Shown: positions 1 to 8,200, counted from the first letter of the stretch. The stretch: 15,576 bases of DNA from Candidatus Minthomonas equi (GCA_018064575.1 JAGHUZ010000216.1:1-15576); one strand, 5' to 3'. Notes: generated by a model not told the origin, from the sequence alone. Program-made: numbers and translations.

Positions 1-2
1 AT

Positions 3-1286
3 CACAGTTTCACAGATGACTTCATCGAAGAAACCGCATTCATCTCAAAATTGGAAGAACTGACCCGCGATGAAGTCTATGGTTTCAACTCTCCGGAATT
101 CAGACTGCATCATTTCTCATCCGCATATCTTAAACCAAGACAGGACTACTCCCATCTGGATTTTCACACTTTCGAAGACTTTCTGAACCGAAACTGCAGA
201 AACATATCCAATTATACTTTCCTCATATCAGGAGACTGTTCGGAAGAACAAATGAAAGATTACATCGAACGTTATCTCGTACCCATTCAAGGCAAGAAGA
301 CAGCCAGAACACCGGGCAGTGGACAATTCTCCCTTATACCTTCCAATGTGGAGGTGAGCGACTCTATGGAGATGGAATACCCCAGAAACCTGATGGCTCT
401 GAGACTTACCGGAGAAGTTCCATACAATCTGTCTGGCATAATGACAGCCAAAATCATCACCTCACTCATCCGACAGAAAGTATCGGAAGACTTTTTCGCT
501 CAAGGCATTCTGTCAGAAAGTTCAGCAGACCGCATACAATATCCCGGGAATCTGCTTTCAATAGAATTCCGAATGGTATCTCCCGCTTCGTTCGATGCCT
601 GTGAAAACATTTTGAACGCCACACTTGATGACCTCGAAGAGAACGGTGTATCGAATGAACGAATCGCTTCAGCCAAAACAGCCTTGGCCGCCTCACTGAC
701 CAGGCAGGCATCCTCAGGTAATAAATACTGGATAGATATGATGGAGGCCAGACTCAATGGAAAGGACTTCATATCCGAACGCGATGCCACACTTAATGCC
801 TTAAGTGCCGGAGAAATCAATACCGTCCTGAAAAACTTCATCGCCTCATCCTACCGCAGCACAGTTAGAATATTGCCTGAAGAAATCCTCATTCCGGGCT
901 TCTCTGACATCGAATTCGAAGAAGTGCTTGTTCAGCCTTTAGATACGACATTCCACTTCGAAAGATGGACTCCAAATACCAAAAAACTTTCGAAAAAACA
1001 GGCTGCAGAAGAGACCATAGAGGAGAACACGGAGGAAATTGATGAGGAGAGCACAGAGGAGAGCACAGAGGAGACCTCAGAAGTGACCGACACCGACATC
1101 ATTAACTCCGAAAGTGAGACCGAGGAAGATATCGAAACTCTGATAAATGATATACTCAATGCCGGGAATGAGACCGGAGAAGAGGTCGACACCGTAAAGG
1201 TAAACACCGAAGTGAAAGATTCGCTGATGAAAATGGATGCAGGGACGAAGGCTGCTGTTACGGAAGCCGATACTTCAGATATGTGA
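3..1286 (+). CDS. M16-family zinc peptidase, C-terminal part (5' end outside window)
   Basis: The frame is open from base 3, so the true start lies upstream; the TTG at 51 is an internal Leu codon. What is visible is the second half of a pitrilysin-type (M16) protein. One stretch (NYTFLISGDCSEEQ, about base 210-255) matches the end-of-domain 'vGd' region before a following M16 domain. Near base 720-880, the pattern N-x-x-W, 'GKD', 'LSAGEINTVLKNFI' and 'VRILPE' is the usual end of the last M16 domain. The HxxEH zinc site would be in the missing N-terminal half, so activity cannot be judged. After the domain end there is a tail of about 135 residues, rich in Glu, Thr and Ser, which includes 12-base tandem repeats. 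Such proteins in Bacteroidetes are usually about 900 residues long and envelope-located, but no signal peptide can be seen here. The last 29 bases overlap the convergent trmB gene. I am sure of the family, not of substrate or location. Confidence 0.8.
   Translation, partial: HSFTDDFIEETAFISKLEELTRDEVYGFNSPEFRLHHFSSAYLKPRQDYSHLDFHTFEDFLNRNCRNISNYTFLISGDCSEEQMKDYIERYLVPIQGKKTARTPGSGQFSLIPSNVEVSDSMEMEYPRNLMALRLTGEVPYNLSGIMTAKIITSLIRQKVSEDFFAQGILSESSADRIQYPGNLLSIEFRMVSPASFDACENILNATLDDLEENGVSNERIASAKTALAASLTRQASSGNKYWIDMMEARLNGKDFISERDATLNALSAGEINTVLKNFIASSYRSTVRILPEEILIPGFSDIEFEEVLVQPLDTTFHFERWTPNTKKLSKKQAAEETIEENTEEIDEESTEESTEETSEVTDTDIINSESETEEDIETLINDILNAGNETGEEVDTVKVNTEVKDSLMKMDAGTKAAVTEADTSDM
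1044..1079 (+). repeat. Three 12-base tandem units in the acidic tail of the M16 gene
   Basis: The unit gaggagagcaca occurs twice exactly (1044-1055, 1056-1067) and is followed by a degenerate third copy, gaggagacctca (1068-1079). Each unit encodes Glu-Glu-Ser-Thr or Glu-Glu-Thr-Ser, so copy-number change would keep the reading frame. It is part of the longer Glu/Thr-rich low-complexity tail. Confidence 0.75.
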
Positions 1287-1929
1287 TTTTCATCCCTTTG
1301 GCCAGGAACTGAGATTCATAGAAAGTCTTGATTTGCAGTAGTCCGTCACCATCCGCCCTTCCGCTGCCGTAGATATCGTTATCTGACTCCAGCAGTTCAT
1401 ATCCGTTCTCCGCGATAACTTCGAGTGTCGATTCATATAGCAGTACGCTGTCCGTTTTAAGGTGAATCAGACCGCCTTTGATCAGAAACCTGGAATAAAT
1501 GTCATTAAAAATTTTACTGGTCAGACGCTTGTTCGGTTTCTTGGGCTGAGGGTCTGAGAAGGTCAGCCATATTTCGGAAACTTCATCCCGGGAGAACAGT
1601 GAGTCTATGAATTCTATTCTGGTTCTGAGAAAGGCCACATTCGGCATATTATTGACTGTGGCATATTTCGCTCCCTTCCAGAGTCTGGCCCCTTTGATAT
1701 CCACACCGATGAAATTCCTGTCCGGATACTTTTCCGCCAGCGCTATGGTGTATTCTCCTTTTCCGCATCCCAGTTCGAGGACTATCGGAGCATCATTACC
1801 GAAAATTTCCTTACCCCAATGCCCTTTCAACGGATGGTCACGATGAAAAACCTCCTCCATCGACGGCTGTATCAAACACTTGAACGTCTCATTTTCCGCG
1901 AACCTTTTCGCCTTGTCCTTTCTTCCCAT
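1258..1929 (-). CDS. trmB: tRNA (guanine-N7-)-methyltransferase
   Basis: This 223-residue protein has the length and motifs of TrmB, which uses S-adenosylmethionine to make 7-methylguanosine at position 46 of the tRNA variable loop. The SAM-binding loop is LELGCGKGEY (residues 51-60), followed by the acidic end of the second strand in FIGVDIKGARLWKGAKYA (Asp77). The family signature is FSDPQPKKPNKRL (124-136), in a form with Gln where many proteobacterial enzymes have Trp. The protein ends in ITYLKYRLP, close to the usual TrmB C-terminus, so the gene is complete. It starts 71 bases after the lipoprotein gene and may be cotranscribed with it. Its stop codon (1258-1260) lies inside the oppositely oriented M16 gene. 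No clear Shine-Dalgarno site precedes the ATG. Confidence 0.95.
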   Translation of the reverse strand: MGRKDKAKRFAENETFKCLIQPSMEEVFHRDHPLKGHWGKEIFGNDAPIVLELGCGKGEYTIALAEKYPDRNFIGVDIKGARLWKGAKYATVNNMPNVAFLRTRIEFIDSLFSRDEVSEIWLTFSDPQPKKPNKRLTSKIFNDIYSRFLIKGGLIHLKTDSVLLYESTLEVIAENGYELLESDNDIYGSGRADGDGLLQIKTFYESQFLAKGMKITYLKYRLP

Positions 1930-2000
1930 AACTTAGAAGCAGTTAATCTCGCAATTACCTGTTATTCAGTGAATATCTTTTACAAGTAACAAACTTATTA

Positions 2001-2444
2001 TCATTTATTGTCCCGTTTTTCCGCATCCATCCACACTTCATTCACCACAGGAGAACTACTCTCTACCACCACTTTCCACAGACCGGACTGAAGCGGCCTT
2101 ACCCCGGACCGGTACAAAGCCCTGACATCGTATGAAAAAAAAGACAGACAAGTTTTGATTCTTCCGTCACTGAAGGAAGATACCATATTTCTGTTTATCG
2201 GTACCGTCAACGTATCCGGAGATACCGTTTTTTCATCAGGTGGAAAAATCTTCATAAAAAGTACCACGGAATCTGTCTTTTCTTTCGAATTCACCACCAA
2301 GTTCACCCATAAATCATACACAGAAGCCGTATCCTCCATTTTCAGAGCAGTCGTAAACACAGCATTCTGATGCCTTGGGGATAGGGAGCATCCGCTTCCC
2401 GCAAGGAGCACAAGAACTATTGTCAGCACTGAATATCTTCTCAT
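2001..2444 (-). CDS. Small lipoprotein, probably a diverged GldH
   Basis: The 147-residue product begins with a lipoprotein signal: RR near the start, a hydrophobic stretch, and a lipobox ending AGSGC with Cys19 as the lipidated residue. The mature part is short and looks beta-rich. SVYDLWVNLVVNS and the later 'DSVVLFMKIFPPD' with 'DTLTVPI' resemble the GldH family pattern (a 'YDLyl.vRN' strand and a 'DTlec.l' strand). The position directly after a PSP1-domain gene, with only 6 bases between them, is where gldH sits in many Bacteroidetes. GldH was named for gliding in Flavobacterium but is also present in non-gliding Bacteroidales. Against this call, the protein is rather short and I do not see the Gly-rich 'G.G.G.I.D' segment. 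It could be an unrelated lipoprotein in the same slot. Confidence 0.55.
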   Translation of the reverse strand: MRRYSVLTIVLVLLAGSGCSLSPRHQNAVFTTALKMEDTASVYDLWVNLVVNSKEKTDSVVLFMKIFPPDEKTVSPDTLTVPINRNMVSSFSDGRIKTCLSFFSYDVRALYRSGVRPLQSGLWKVVVESSSPVVNEVWMDAEKRDNK

Positions 2445-2450
2445 CTGAAC

Positions 2451-2972
2451 TTAGGAATGTCGCTCTTCCTTGGGTTTCGGCCGGAATCTTTTCCCACGGG
2501 ATTTGTCGTGTCGGACATTTCCCCTGCCACCAGTTTCGGACGGTTCTTCCTGACGATTTTCATTATTTCCTTCTATATTTCCCACTTTGTCATCTCTGTT
2601 ATCATCGGATTTATGTAAAGACCGACGCGAAGGCCTTTTCTTCCTTTTCTTCTTGTCAAAACGCTCTATACTGTCATCGCCCACTGCATCTATAAAACCG
2701 GAATCGGTATTTTCTTCCTCTTTAAAAGCCAGAATGGAGTCTCCTTTCTCCCCTTTCCTGTTCCGGCGAATTATCTCCTTGACATCATCTCCTGAAAGAG
2801 GAATCATATTAGACATATTGTTTTTTTCATAGGAGAACCACATAGTTCCTGACAGTAAATCTGTTTTAACCAGATATGCCAGTCCGTCTTCAAGGTCCAA
2901 TGGCTGGTTCACGTACGGCAGAGCTCTCTGCATCTCCATATACACGGGTGCTTCATAATTTATGCAACACAT
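2451..2972 (-). CDS. C-terminal fragment of PSP1-domain protein (downstream of in-frame stop)
   Basis: This frame continues the upstream PSP1 frame without any shift. Between the TAA (2997-2999) and the Met codon at 2972 the sequence reads LAGDCSKL, and then MCCINYEAPVYMEMQ follows. That is the conserved 'LaGqCgKLkCCLNYE' segment of Bacteroidetes PSP1 proteins. The Met at 2972 is therefore a normal internal residue, and no Shine-Dalgarno site precedes it, so separate translation is doubtful. The rest has the family's 'IPLSGDDVKEIIRRNRKG' helix and then a charged low-complexity tail rich in Lys, Arg, Asp and Asn (about residues 85-173), as in full-length relatives. The stop codon is 6 bases from the GldH-like gene. 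If the TAA is real and not read through, this part is probably not made, although the mRNA still leads into the lipoprotein gene. Confidence 0.7.
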   Translation of the reverse strand: MCCINYEAPVYMEMQRALPYVNQPLDLEDGLAYLVKTDLLSGTMWFSYEKNNMSNMIPLSGDDVKEIIRRNRKGEKGDSILAFKEEENTDSGFIDAVGDDSIERFDKKKRKKRPSRRSLHKSDDNRDDKVGNIEGNNENRQEEPSETGGRGNVRHDKSRGKRFRPKPKEERHS

Positions 2973-2996
2973 GAGCTTGGAGCAATCACCAGCAAG

Positions 2997-2999
2997 TTA
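2997..2999 (-). other. In-frame TAA inside the PSP1-domain gene
   Basis: On the minus strand the codons read GAC-CTG-TCG-CTG-AAT-GCC-CAG-TAA-CTT-GCT-GGT. In relatives the same segment reads DLSLNPQK-LAGQC, so the stop replaces a conserved Lys. A single A-to-T change in the first position of an AAA codon explains it. The frame on both sides is intact, so this is a substitution and not an indel. Confidence 0.85.
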
Positions 3000-3740
3000 C
3001 TGGGCATTCAGCGACAGGTCCTGACATCTCGCCGACTCCGTCCTTATGGACTGGAAATTCGATATGAACGCCGAACAGCACAGAGACCCCCCGCACACAC
3101 CTATTCCTCCTATCAGGCCGGCCTCCTGCCGGGCTCCTATCTGTTTCATCTCTATTCTTATGCGGAACTCTTCCGCAAAGACCTTTATCAACTGACGGAA
3201 ATCGACACGCTCATCTGCGATATAGTAAAAAATAGCCTTGGTCCCGTCCCCCTGGAATTCGACATCGCCGATTTTCATATCCAGTTTCAGTTCCGCCGCG
3301 ATTTGACGGGCGCGAATCATCGTCTTATGTTCACGCGCTATGGCTTCCTGCCACTTTTCAGCATCGATGGCCTTGGCTTTCCTGTATATCTTACGAAACT
3401 CATACTTCGAAAGGTCCACACGGTTTCTGGCCATCTGCATCATCACCACAGGTCCTTCGAGTGTAATGATTCCTACATCGTGCCCATTCTGAGCCTCCAC
3501 TACGACCAAATCCCCTATTTTCAGAATCTGTCCCGAAGTGTTCTCATAAAAACCTTTCCTCGTATTCTTGAACCTGACTTCAAAGTACTTCTTATTCGAT
3601 ATTCCATCGGAAACGTTCAGCCAGCTTTCTGCAGACAGCTTGCAGCAGCCGGATGAATACTTGGTTACCAGTTCACCCTGCGACGTTCTTTCACAGTAAC
3701 ATCCCCTTGAGCAATCATATATGATATTCTTCTCTTCCAT
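2997..3740 (-). CDS. PSP1-domain protein (RicT/YaaT-like), truncated by nonsense codon
   Basis: The 247-residue frame holds the PSP1 core. It has a Cys-containing N-terminus (Cys10, 14, 16, 32, 33), 'FEVRFKNTRKGFYEN' and 'GDLVVVEAQNGHDVGIITLEG' (about residues 53-96), and the long helix 'RKAKAIDAEKWQEAIAREHKTM'. The conserved FYYIADERVDFRQLIK and IEMKQIGARQEAGLIGGIG follow, then Cys216, Cys221 and Cys222. In Bacillus the relative RicT (YaaT) works with RicA and RicF on RNase Y-dependent RNA processing and binds Fe-S clusters through such cysteines; the role in Bacteroidetes is not settled. The frame ends at the in-frame TAA just after DLSLNAQ, removing the last Cys pair (MCC) and the charged tail. 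With the downstream frame the intact gene would span 2451-3740, about 430 codons, a normal length for this group. The ATG at 3740 has AAGGA just upstream. Confidence 0.85.
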   Translation of the reverse strand: MEEKNIIYDCSRGCYCERTSQGELVTKYSSGCCKLSAESWLNVSDGISNKKYFEVRFKNTRKGFYENTSGQILKIGDLVVVEAQNGHDVGIITLEGPVVMMQMARNRVDLSKYEFRKIYRKAKAIDAEKWQEAIAREHKTMIRARQIAAELKLDMKIGDVEFQGDGTKAIFYYIADERVDFRQLIKVFAEEFRIRIEMKQIGARQEAGLIGGIGVCGGSLCCSAFISNFQSIRTESARCQDLSLNAQ

Positions 3741-3771
3741 AACAATTCCTTATTTTTCCAAGTATTTCCTG

Positions 3772-3779
3772 CAAAATTA
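3772..3779 (-). promoter_or_regulatory. Possible -7 element for the PSP1-domain gene
   Basis: The minus strand reads TAATTTTG, an exact match to the Bacteroidetes -7 consensus TAnnTTTG, about 31 bases before the ATG. No TTTG is seen at the -33 spacing, so this is a weak call in an AT-rich divergent gap. Confidence 0.35.
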
Positions 3780-3857
3780 ATAAGTTTTCCACACATCACC
3801 TGCTCCGTAGGGAAAAACTTGAAGGAGCAGACAAGCGGACTGCCTTGTAAATTTTCA

Positions 3858-3865
3858 TATATTTG
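3858..3865 (+). promoter_or_regulatory. Possible -7 element for holB
   Basis: TATATTTG matches the Bacteroidetes -7 consensus TAnnTTTG exactly, 23 bases before the holB ATG, which would give a leader of roughly 15 to 20 bases. No good TTTG box is present 19-21 bases upstream of it. The 148-base gap (3741-3888) between the two divergent genes otherwise shows only AT-rich sequence. Confidence 0.4.
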
Positions 3866-3888
3866 TCTGCAATATATAAAACTATACC

Positions 3889-4908
3889 ATGCGTTTCAAT
3901 GACATCAAAGGGAATAGGGAATTGAAAAAACGCCTCGCGGAAATGGTGGATGCCGAAAGAGCCGGACACGCCATTATGCTGGAGGAAAAAGGAGGATATG
4001 GGGCAGTTCCACTGGCTGTGGCTCTGATTCAATATCTTTCCTGCAGGAACCGCCGCGACGGGGATTCCTGCGGTGAATGCGAATCCTGCCGAAGAATCGA
4101 CCGAATGGTACATCCGGACGTTCATTATGTATTTCCCGTAAACACCACGCAGAAATCCGGCGGTGAAAAAAAACCTGTCAGTTCCACTTTTTACCAGGAA
4201 TGGAAAAAACTCGTAAAGGACAATCCCTACTTCACGGAAGCAGAACTTTATGATGCACTTGGAATAGAAGACAAGGTCGGTACCATCAGTGTACAGGAAG
4301 CCAAAGAGATTCTAAACACGATGAATCTGCATTCCTTTGAAGGAGGAAATAGATATATGGTCATATATCTTCCCGAGAGAATGACAGCCGAGACCGCCAA
4401 CAAACTGCTTAAAATCATAGAAGAACCTTTCCCGGGGAGCTACTTCATCTTCATCACCCAATCTCCGGAAAAAGTGATTGACACCATCCGTTCCAGGTGT
4501 CTGCGAATCGCCCTCCAGCCCGTACCGATGGACAGCAGGAAAGATTCGCAGGAATTTATGGAGTTCTTCACCTCATTAATGGATGCCGCACTGCAGAATG
4601 ATTTGCAGACCATACTCAAAACCTGCGAAACCATTGCGTCCATCGGGCGTGAGAGACAGAAACGCTTCTGTCTTTTCGCTGAAGAATGCCTGCGTACCAT
4701 AATGATGACACGCCTCGGCATCGTGAACGGCGAATCACCGGCCCCTATCTCCGCAAAGTATGCGAAAATTTTCCCGGAGCCTTTTTTCGAAACTGCATAT
4801 CACGTCTTCGATAATGCCAAACAGTCAATAGAAGGCAATGTCAACCCGAAGATAACGTTCTGCAATATGGGAAACCTGCTGTTCGTCAATATCAGAAAGT
4901 TATCTTAG
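3889..4908 (+). CDS. holB: DNA polymerase III delta-prime subunit
   Basis: This 339-residue protein belongs to the clamp-loader AAA+ family. It starts with 'FNDIKGNRELKKRLAEMV', the usual opening 'f.diiGq..lk..L'. A four-Cys zinc module follows at Cys52, Cys61, Cys64 and Cys67 (CGECESC). The sensor-1 region is near residues 183-192 (GSYFIFITQS), preceded by NKLLKIIEEP. The SRC motif lies at 202-204 (RSRCLRI); its Arg serves as the trans finger to a neighbouring ATPase. The Walker A position reads EEKGGYGAVPLA, without the catalytic Lys-Thr, as expected for delta-prime, which does not hydrolyse ATP, and unlike DnaX gamma/tau. Length fits HolB, and it shares a divergent promoter region with the PSP1-domain gene. 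It ends 25 bases before the convergent PII-like gene. Confidence 0.88.
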   Translation: MRFNDIKGNRELKKRLAEMVDAERAGHAIMLEEKGGYGAVPLAVALIQYLSCRNRRDGDSCGECESCRRIDRMVHPDVHYVFPVNTTQKSGGEKKPVSSTFYQEWKKLVKDNPYFTEAELYDALGIEDKVGTISVQEAKEILNTMNLHSFEGGNRYMVIYLPERMTAETANKLLKIIEEPFPGSYFIFITQSPEKVIDTIRSRCLRIALQPVPMDSRKDSQEFMEFFTSLMDAALQNDLQTILKTCETIASIGRERQKRFCLFAEECLRTIMMTRLGIVNGESPAPISAKYAKIFPEPFFETAYHVFDNAKQSIEGNVNPKITFCNMGNLLFVNIRKLS

Positions 4909-4933
4909 AAGCAGTTTAACTCCGCATCCGCTT

Positions 4934-5227
4934 TCAGACTGTAGCCTCCACGTTCCAGACGAAGGCCCTTACCCCGATAGCCGTATTCCTGTTATCCAGT
5001 TTCCTGATGGTGTCAAGAAGTTCGGGGACCTTGTCATCCTCCACGACGGTAATGACCGCAGAATTCATTTCCGGCCACGTATGAGTTCCGCGACGCGGCT
5101 GTCCGCCATTGGTTCCGCGTCCCTGCACCTGTTCAAAGAAAGTGAATCCGGAAATATGGAGAACGTCGAGCAGATACTCGACCTTCTCCGTATTGGCCTG
5201 ATTGAAAACTATAAGAACTGATTTCAT
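4934..5227 (-). CDS. PII-like signalling protein at the end of the efflux operon
   Basis: The 97-residue product has the length and layout of the PII/GlnB-like fold: a first strand MKSVLIVFNQ, a helix ANTEKVEYLLDVLHISG, and a Gly/Arg-rich loop at about residues 36-48 in the T-loop position (GRGTNGGQPRRG). A strand NSAVITVVEDD, a helix KVPELLDTIRKLDNR and a last strand GVRAFVWNVE follow. The canonical GlnB T-loop with its uridylylated Tyr is absent, so it is not an ordinary nitrogen regulator. There are no Cys residues, which speaks against a Cys-based metal site. The ATG is preceded by a strong AGGAGA that overlaps the region of the RND gene stop (7 bases between genes). Cotranscription and tight spacing suggest that it senses something linked to the pump or modulates it. 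This is inference; I do not know its ligand. Confidence 0.72.
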   Translation of the reverse strand: MKSVLIVFNQANTEKVEYLLDVLHISGFTFFEQVQGRGTNGGQPRRGTHTWPEMNSAVITVVEDDKVPELLDTIRKLDNRNTAIGVRAFVWNVEATV

Positions 5228-5234
5228 AAATCTC

Positions 5235-8200
5235 CTATTGTTTATCGTTGTTTAATTTGTGCTCTTCAGACACAAGCTGTATGTCTGAGGTATAAGCGGC
5301 CGAAGGGTCGGATGACAGTTCCATAAAGATGAAGTTCTTTCTGTTGGCCGCTTCCTTTTCCCTTTCACCTTTCCTGGAGAAGATACCATAAAGGACAGGA
5401 ACGATAATCAAAGTAACGAAAGTTGAAACGGTAAGACCGCCGATGATGACTATACCCATAGGCCTCCATACCTCAGCACCTTCTCCGTTACTGAGTGCCA
5501 TAGGTACCATACCCAGAATGGTGGTGAATGCAGTCATCAACACGGGACGGAGACGGGATGCTCCGGAAAGGGCTATCGCCTCCGAAAGTTCAAATCTGCG
5601 GTCCCGCATAAGATTGATATAGTCCACAAGTACGATACCGTTCTTCACCACGATTCCGACGAGCATCACGCAACCCAACGCACCAATCATATCCAAAGTG
5701 GTATTGGTGACAAGCAATGCCAGAATCACACCTGTAATGGCGAAAGGCACCGCCATCATAATGATGGCCGGCTTCGAGAAGGATTCGAACTGCGATGCCA
5801 TCACGATATACACCAGGAGGACTATCAACGCCATCAGCAAAACCATATTACCGAATGTCTCCTGCTGATCTTCAAAGGTACCGGACAGTCTGTAAATGAT
5901 ACCGGAAGGCATCGTTACATTTTCATCCATAATCTTCGTAATCTGCTCCGCCAATTCACCCAGAGATACCTCATACGGAGTTACTTTGACGGACAGATAA
6001 CGTTGTCTGTTCTTTCTGGTTATGGTCGGAGGGGCCCAATATTCGACTACAGAACCTATCTCTTTCAACTTTACGCGGGATCCGGCGGGAGTGGGAATGG
6101 TCATTTCCTCGACGTCGGTGATGGAATTGCGGTCTTCCTCTTTCAGACGAACCAGAATGTCATATTCATCACCGTCTTCCTTCAGGAAACCTGAAGCCAT
6201 ACCGTTGATTCTGTTTCTTACGTATGTGGAGACCATCGCGGTGGAAAGGCCGAGATTGGCCAGTTTGTCCTTATCCAACGCCACTTTCAATTCCGGTCTG
6301 TCTTCATCGCGGCTGATGGTGACGTCCCTGGCTCCGGGCACTTTATCCTCTATCAGGCGTTTGACCTCAGCGGCCAGAATGTTGGTCTGGTCGAAATCAT
6401 AACCTATGATATCGATATCCACAGTGTTGGAACCACCTCCACCCATACCGCTGGAGACAGATGCCTGATACTTGATAATCTCCGGATACCGTGCCATTTC
6501 CTCGCGAAGAACCTCAGCTATCTGGAAGATGCTCCGTTCACGTTCGTATTTCTTGCTGCAGACTACGGTCATCGAGATTTTGTTGTTTGTGGTCTGCGAG
6601 AAAATGGCTGATACGGAAGCATCATCACTTGAACCTGCGGAAGAGTTGATTATCCTGATTTCCGGCACAAGTTCCATAAATCTGGTTTCCAGACGACGGG
6701 CTGTTTTCAAAGTTTCCTCTATACGGTTCCCTCTGACAAGTTCCACAGTGACACTCACCCTTCCATTATCCATTTCCTGCATAAAGTCAGAGCCGATTTT
6801 ACCGGCAAATACAGGCAGTAACGAAACGGCGAAAGCAGCCACCGCTATCAATACTGTAACAGCTTTGTGTTTCAAGCACCAGCGCAGCAGATTGGCATAC
6901 CAATGGTCTATCTTGTCGAGAAAGCCTACCACATATTTCTGGTAGAGGCTCTTTCTCGGAGGAACTTCCACGATTTTACCGTTCTCGATTCTCACCTTCT
7001 TGGCTTTAAGAAGAGTGGAGCACAACATAGGTGTCAGGGTGATGGCGATGGTGGTGGAAGTGCAGACGACTATGGTAACTATCCATCCAAGTTCCTTGAA
7101 CATAATGCCGGCCATACCGGTCAACATCGTGAGAGGAACAAACACGGCGACAATAACCAGGGTGGTGGCAATAACCGAAATCCATACCTCGTTGGTGGCA
7201 TATATGGCAGCTTCCCTCGGATTTGACCCTCTTTCGATATGCTTGGTGATGTTCTCCAGCACGACGATGGCATCATCCACCACCATACCGATGGCTATGG
7301 TCAGAGAACACAAGGAAATCATATTCAGCGAACTTCCGGTCGCTGCAAGGTAAATGAAGGCAACTATCAGGGCAATAGGAATCGTCAGTCCGATGATGAT
7401 GGTGGACCTCCATTCACCGAGGAATACCAGAACCACAAGAACTACGAACAGGAGGGCATACATAATGGATTCTTCCAGCGAATGGATGGAATTCTCTATC
7501 ATTTCCGAAGAGTCGTAGATAACTTCGACTTCAACGTCAGCGGGAAGACTCTTCTTCACTATTTCCATCTCTTCGCGCAGGTCACGGCAAATCTGAACGG
7601 TATTGGCACCGGTCTGCTTGGTTACTATCAGACGGACCGCTTCGCGTCCGTTGGTCTTTTCGTCAAGAGAAAGGTCCTTTATGGTATCTCTCACCATAGC
7701 GATATCCCTGACATAGACCTTCTTTCCCTCTGATGTCGTAGTCACTACGATATCATTGATTTCGGAACTTTCCACATATTCGCTCCTGACCTCCATAGTG
7801 TACTGGTCCTTGTTCATCTTGACGGTACCGGAAGACATATTGAGGTTATTGGAGGATATGGCATTACCCACAGTTTCCAAGGTAAGCCCGTATGCATCCA
7901 TTTCCTGCTGCGACAAATCCACATATACGTACCTCTCCGGAGAACCGGACAATGACAAGTTTCCGATTCCGTTTATGCGGTTCAGCTGAGGAATCACCTC
8001 ATCATTGAGGATTTTGTCAAGACCTGCGTAACTTTCCTTCGCCGTGAAGGAATACTGGATAATGGGTATCGAACTGGAACTGAATTTGAAAAGAAAAGGA
8101 TTAGAACATCCGTCAGGCAGTTCGTCCTTCAGAATGTCGATGTATGAACGTATGTCGTTCATCACTTCATCCAGATTAGTACCCCATTCCATCTCCATAA

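Noticed and set aside
51..53. TTG at 51 as the start of the M16 gene
   Set aside because: The frame is open back to base 3 with family-like sequence (IEETAFISKLEELTRDEV), so this is an internal Leu in a gene cut by the window edge.
1044..1079. Tandem repeats as a CRISPR-like or attachment-site structure
   Set aside because: The units are only 12 bases, directly adjacent without spacers, and in frame within a coding tail.
932..1207. Minus-strand Ser/Val-rich frame opposite the acidic tail of the M16 gene
   Set aside because: It is the antisense reading of the Glu-rich repeats and has no independent support.
1932..1944. 13-base direct repeat CTTAGAAGCAGTT at 1932-1944 and 4904-4916
   Set aside because: One or two such matches are expected by chance in a window of this size, and the contexts differ (trmB leader versus holB stop).
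1930..2000. Promoter or small RNA in the 71-base gap before trmB
   Set aside because: A TTTG occurs on the minus strand (1993-1990), but no TAnnTTTG follows at the right distance, and no stable hairpin is seen.
2997..2999. Programmed recoding or stop-codon reassignment at the TAA
   Set aside because: TAA is used as the normal stop in trmB, the TolC gene, kbl and rhaA here, and no recoding element is visible; a point mutation or sequencing error is simpler.
4934..5227. Small protein as CutA or as canonical GlnB
   Set aside because: It lacks the GlnB T-loop with its modified Tyr, and I see no CutA signature; a separate PII-like group fits better.
6003..7733. Several plus-strand open frames inside the RND gene (for example 7239-7733, 6472-6945)
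   Set aside because: They are antisense to a clearly conserved transporter gene, have no recognisable domains and no start signals.
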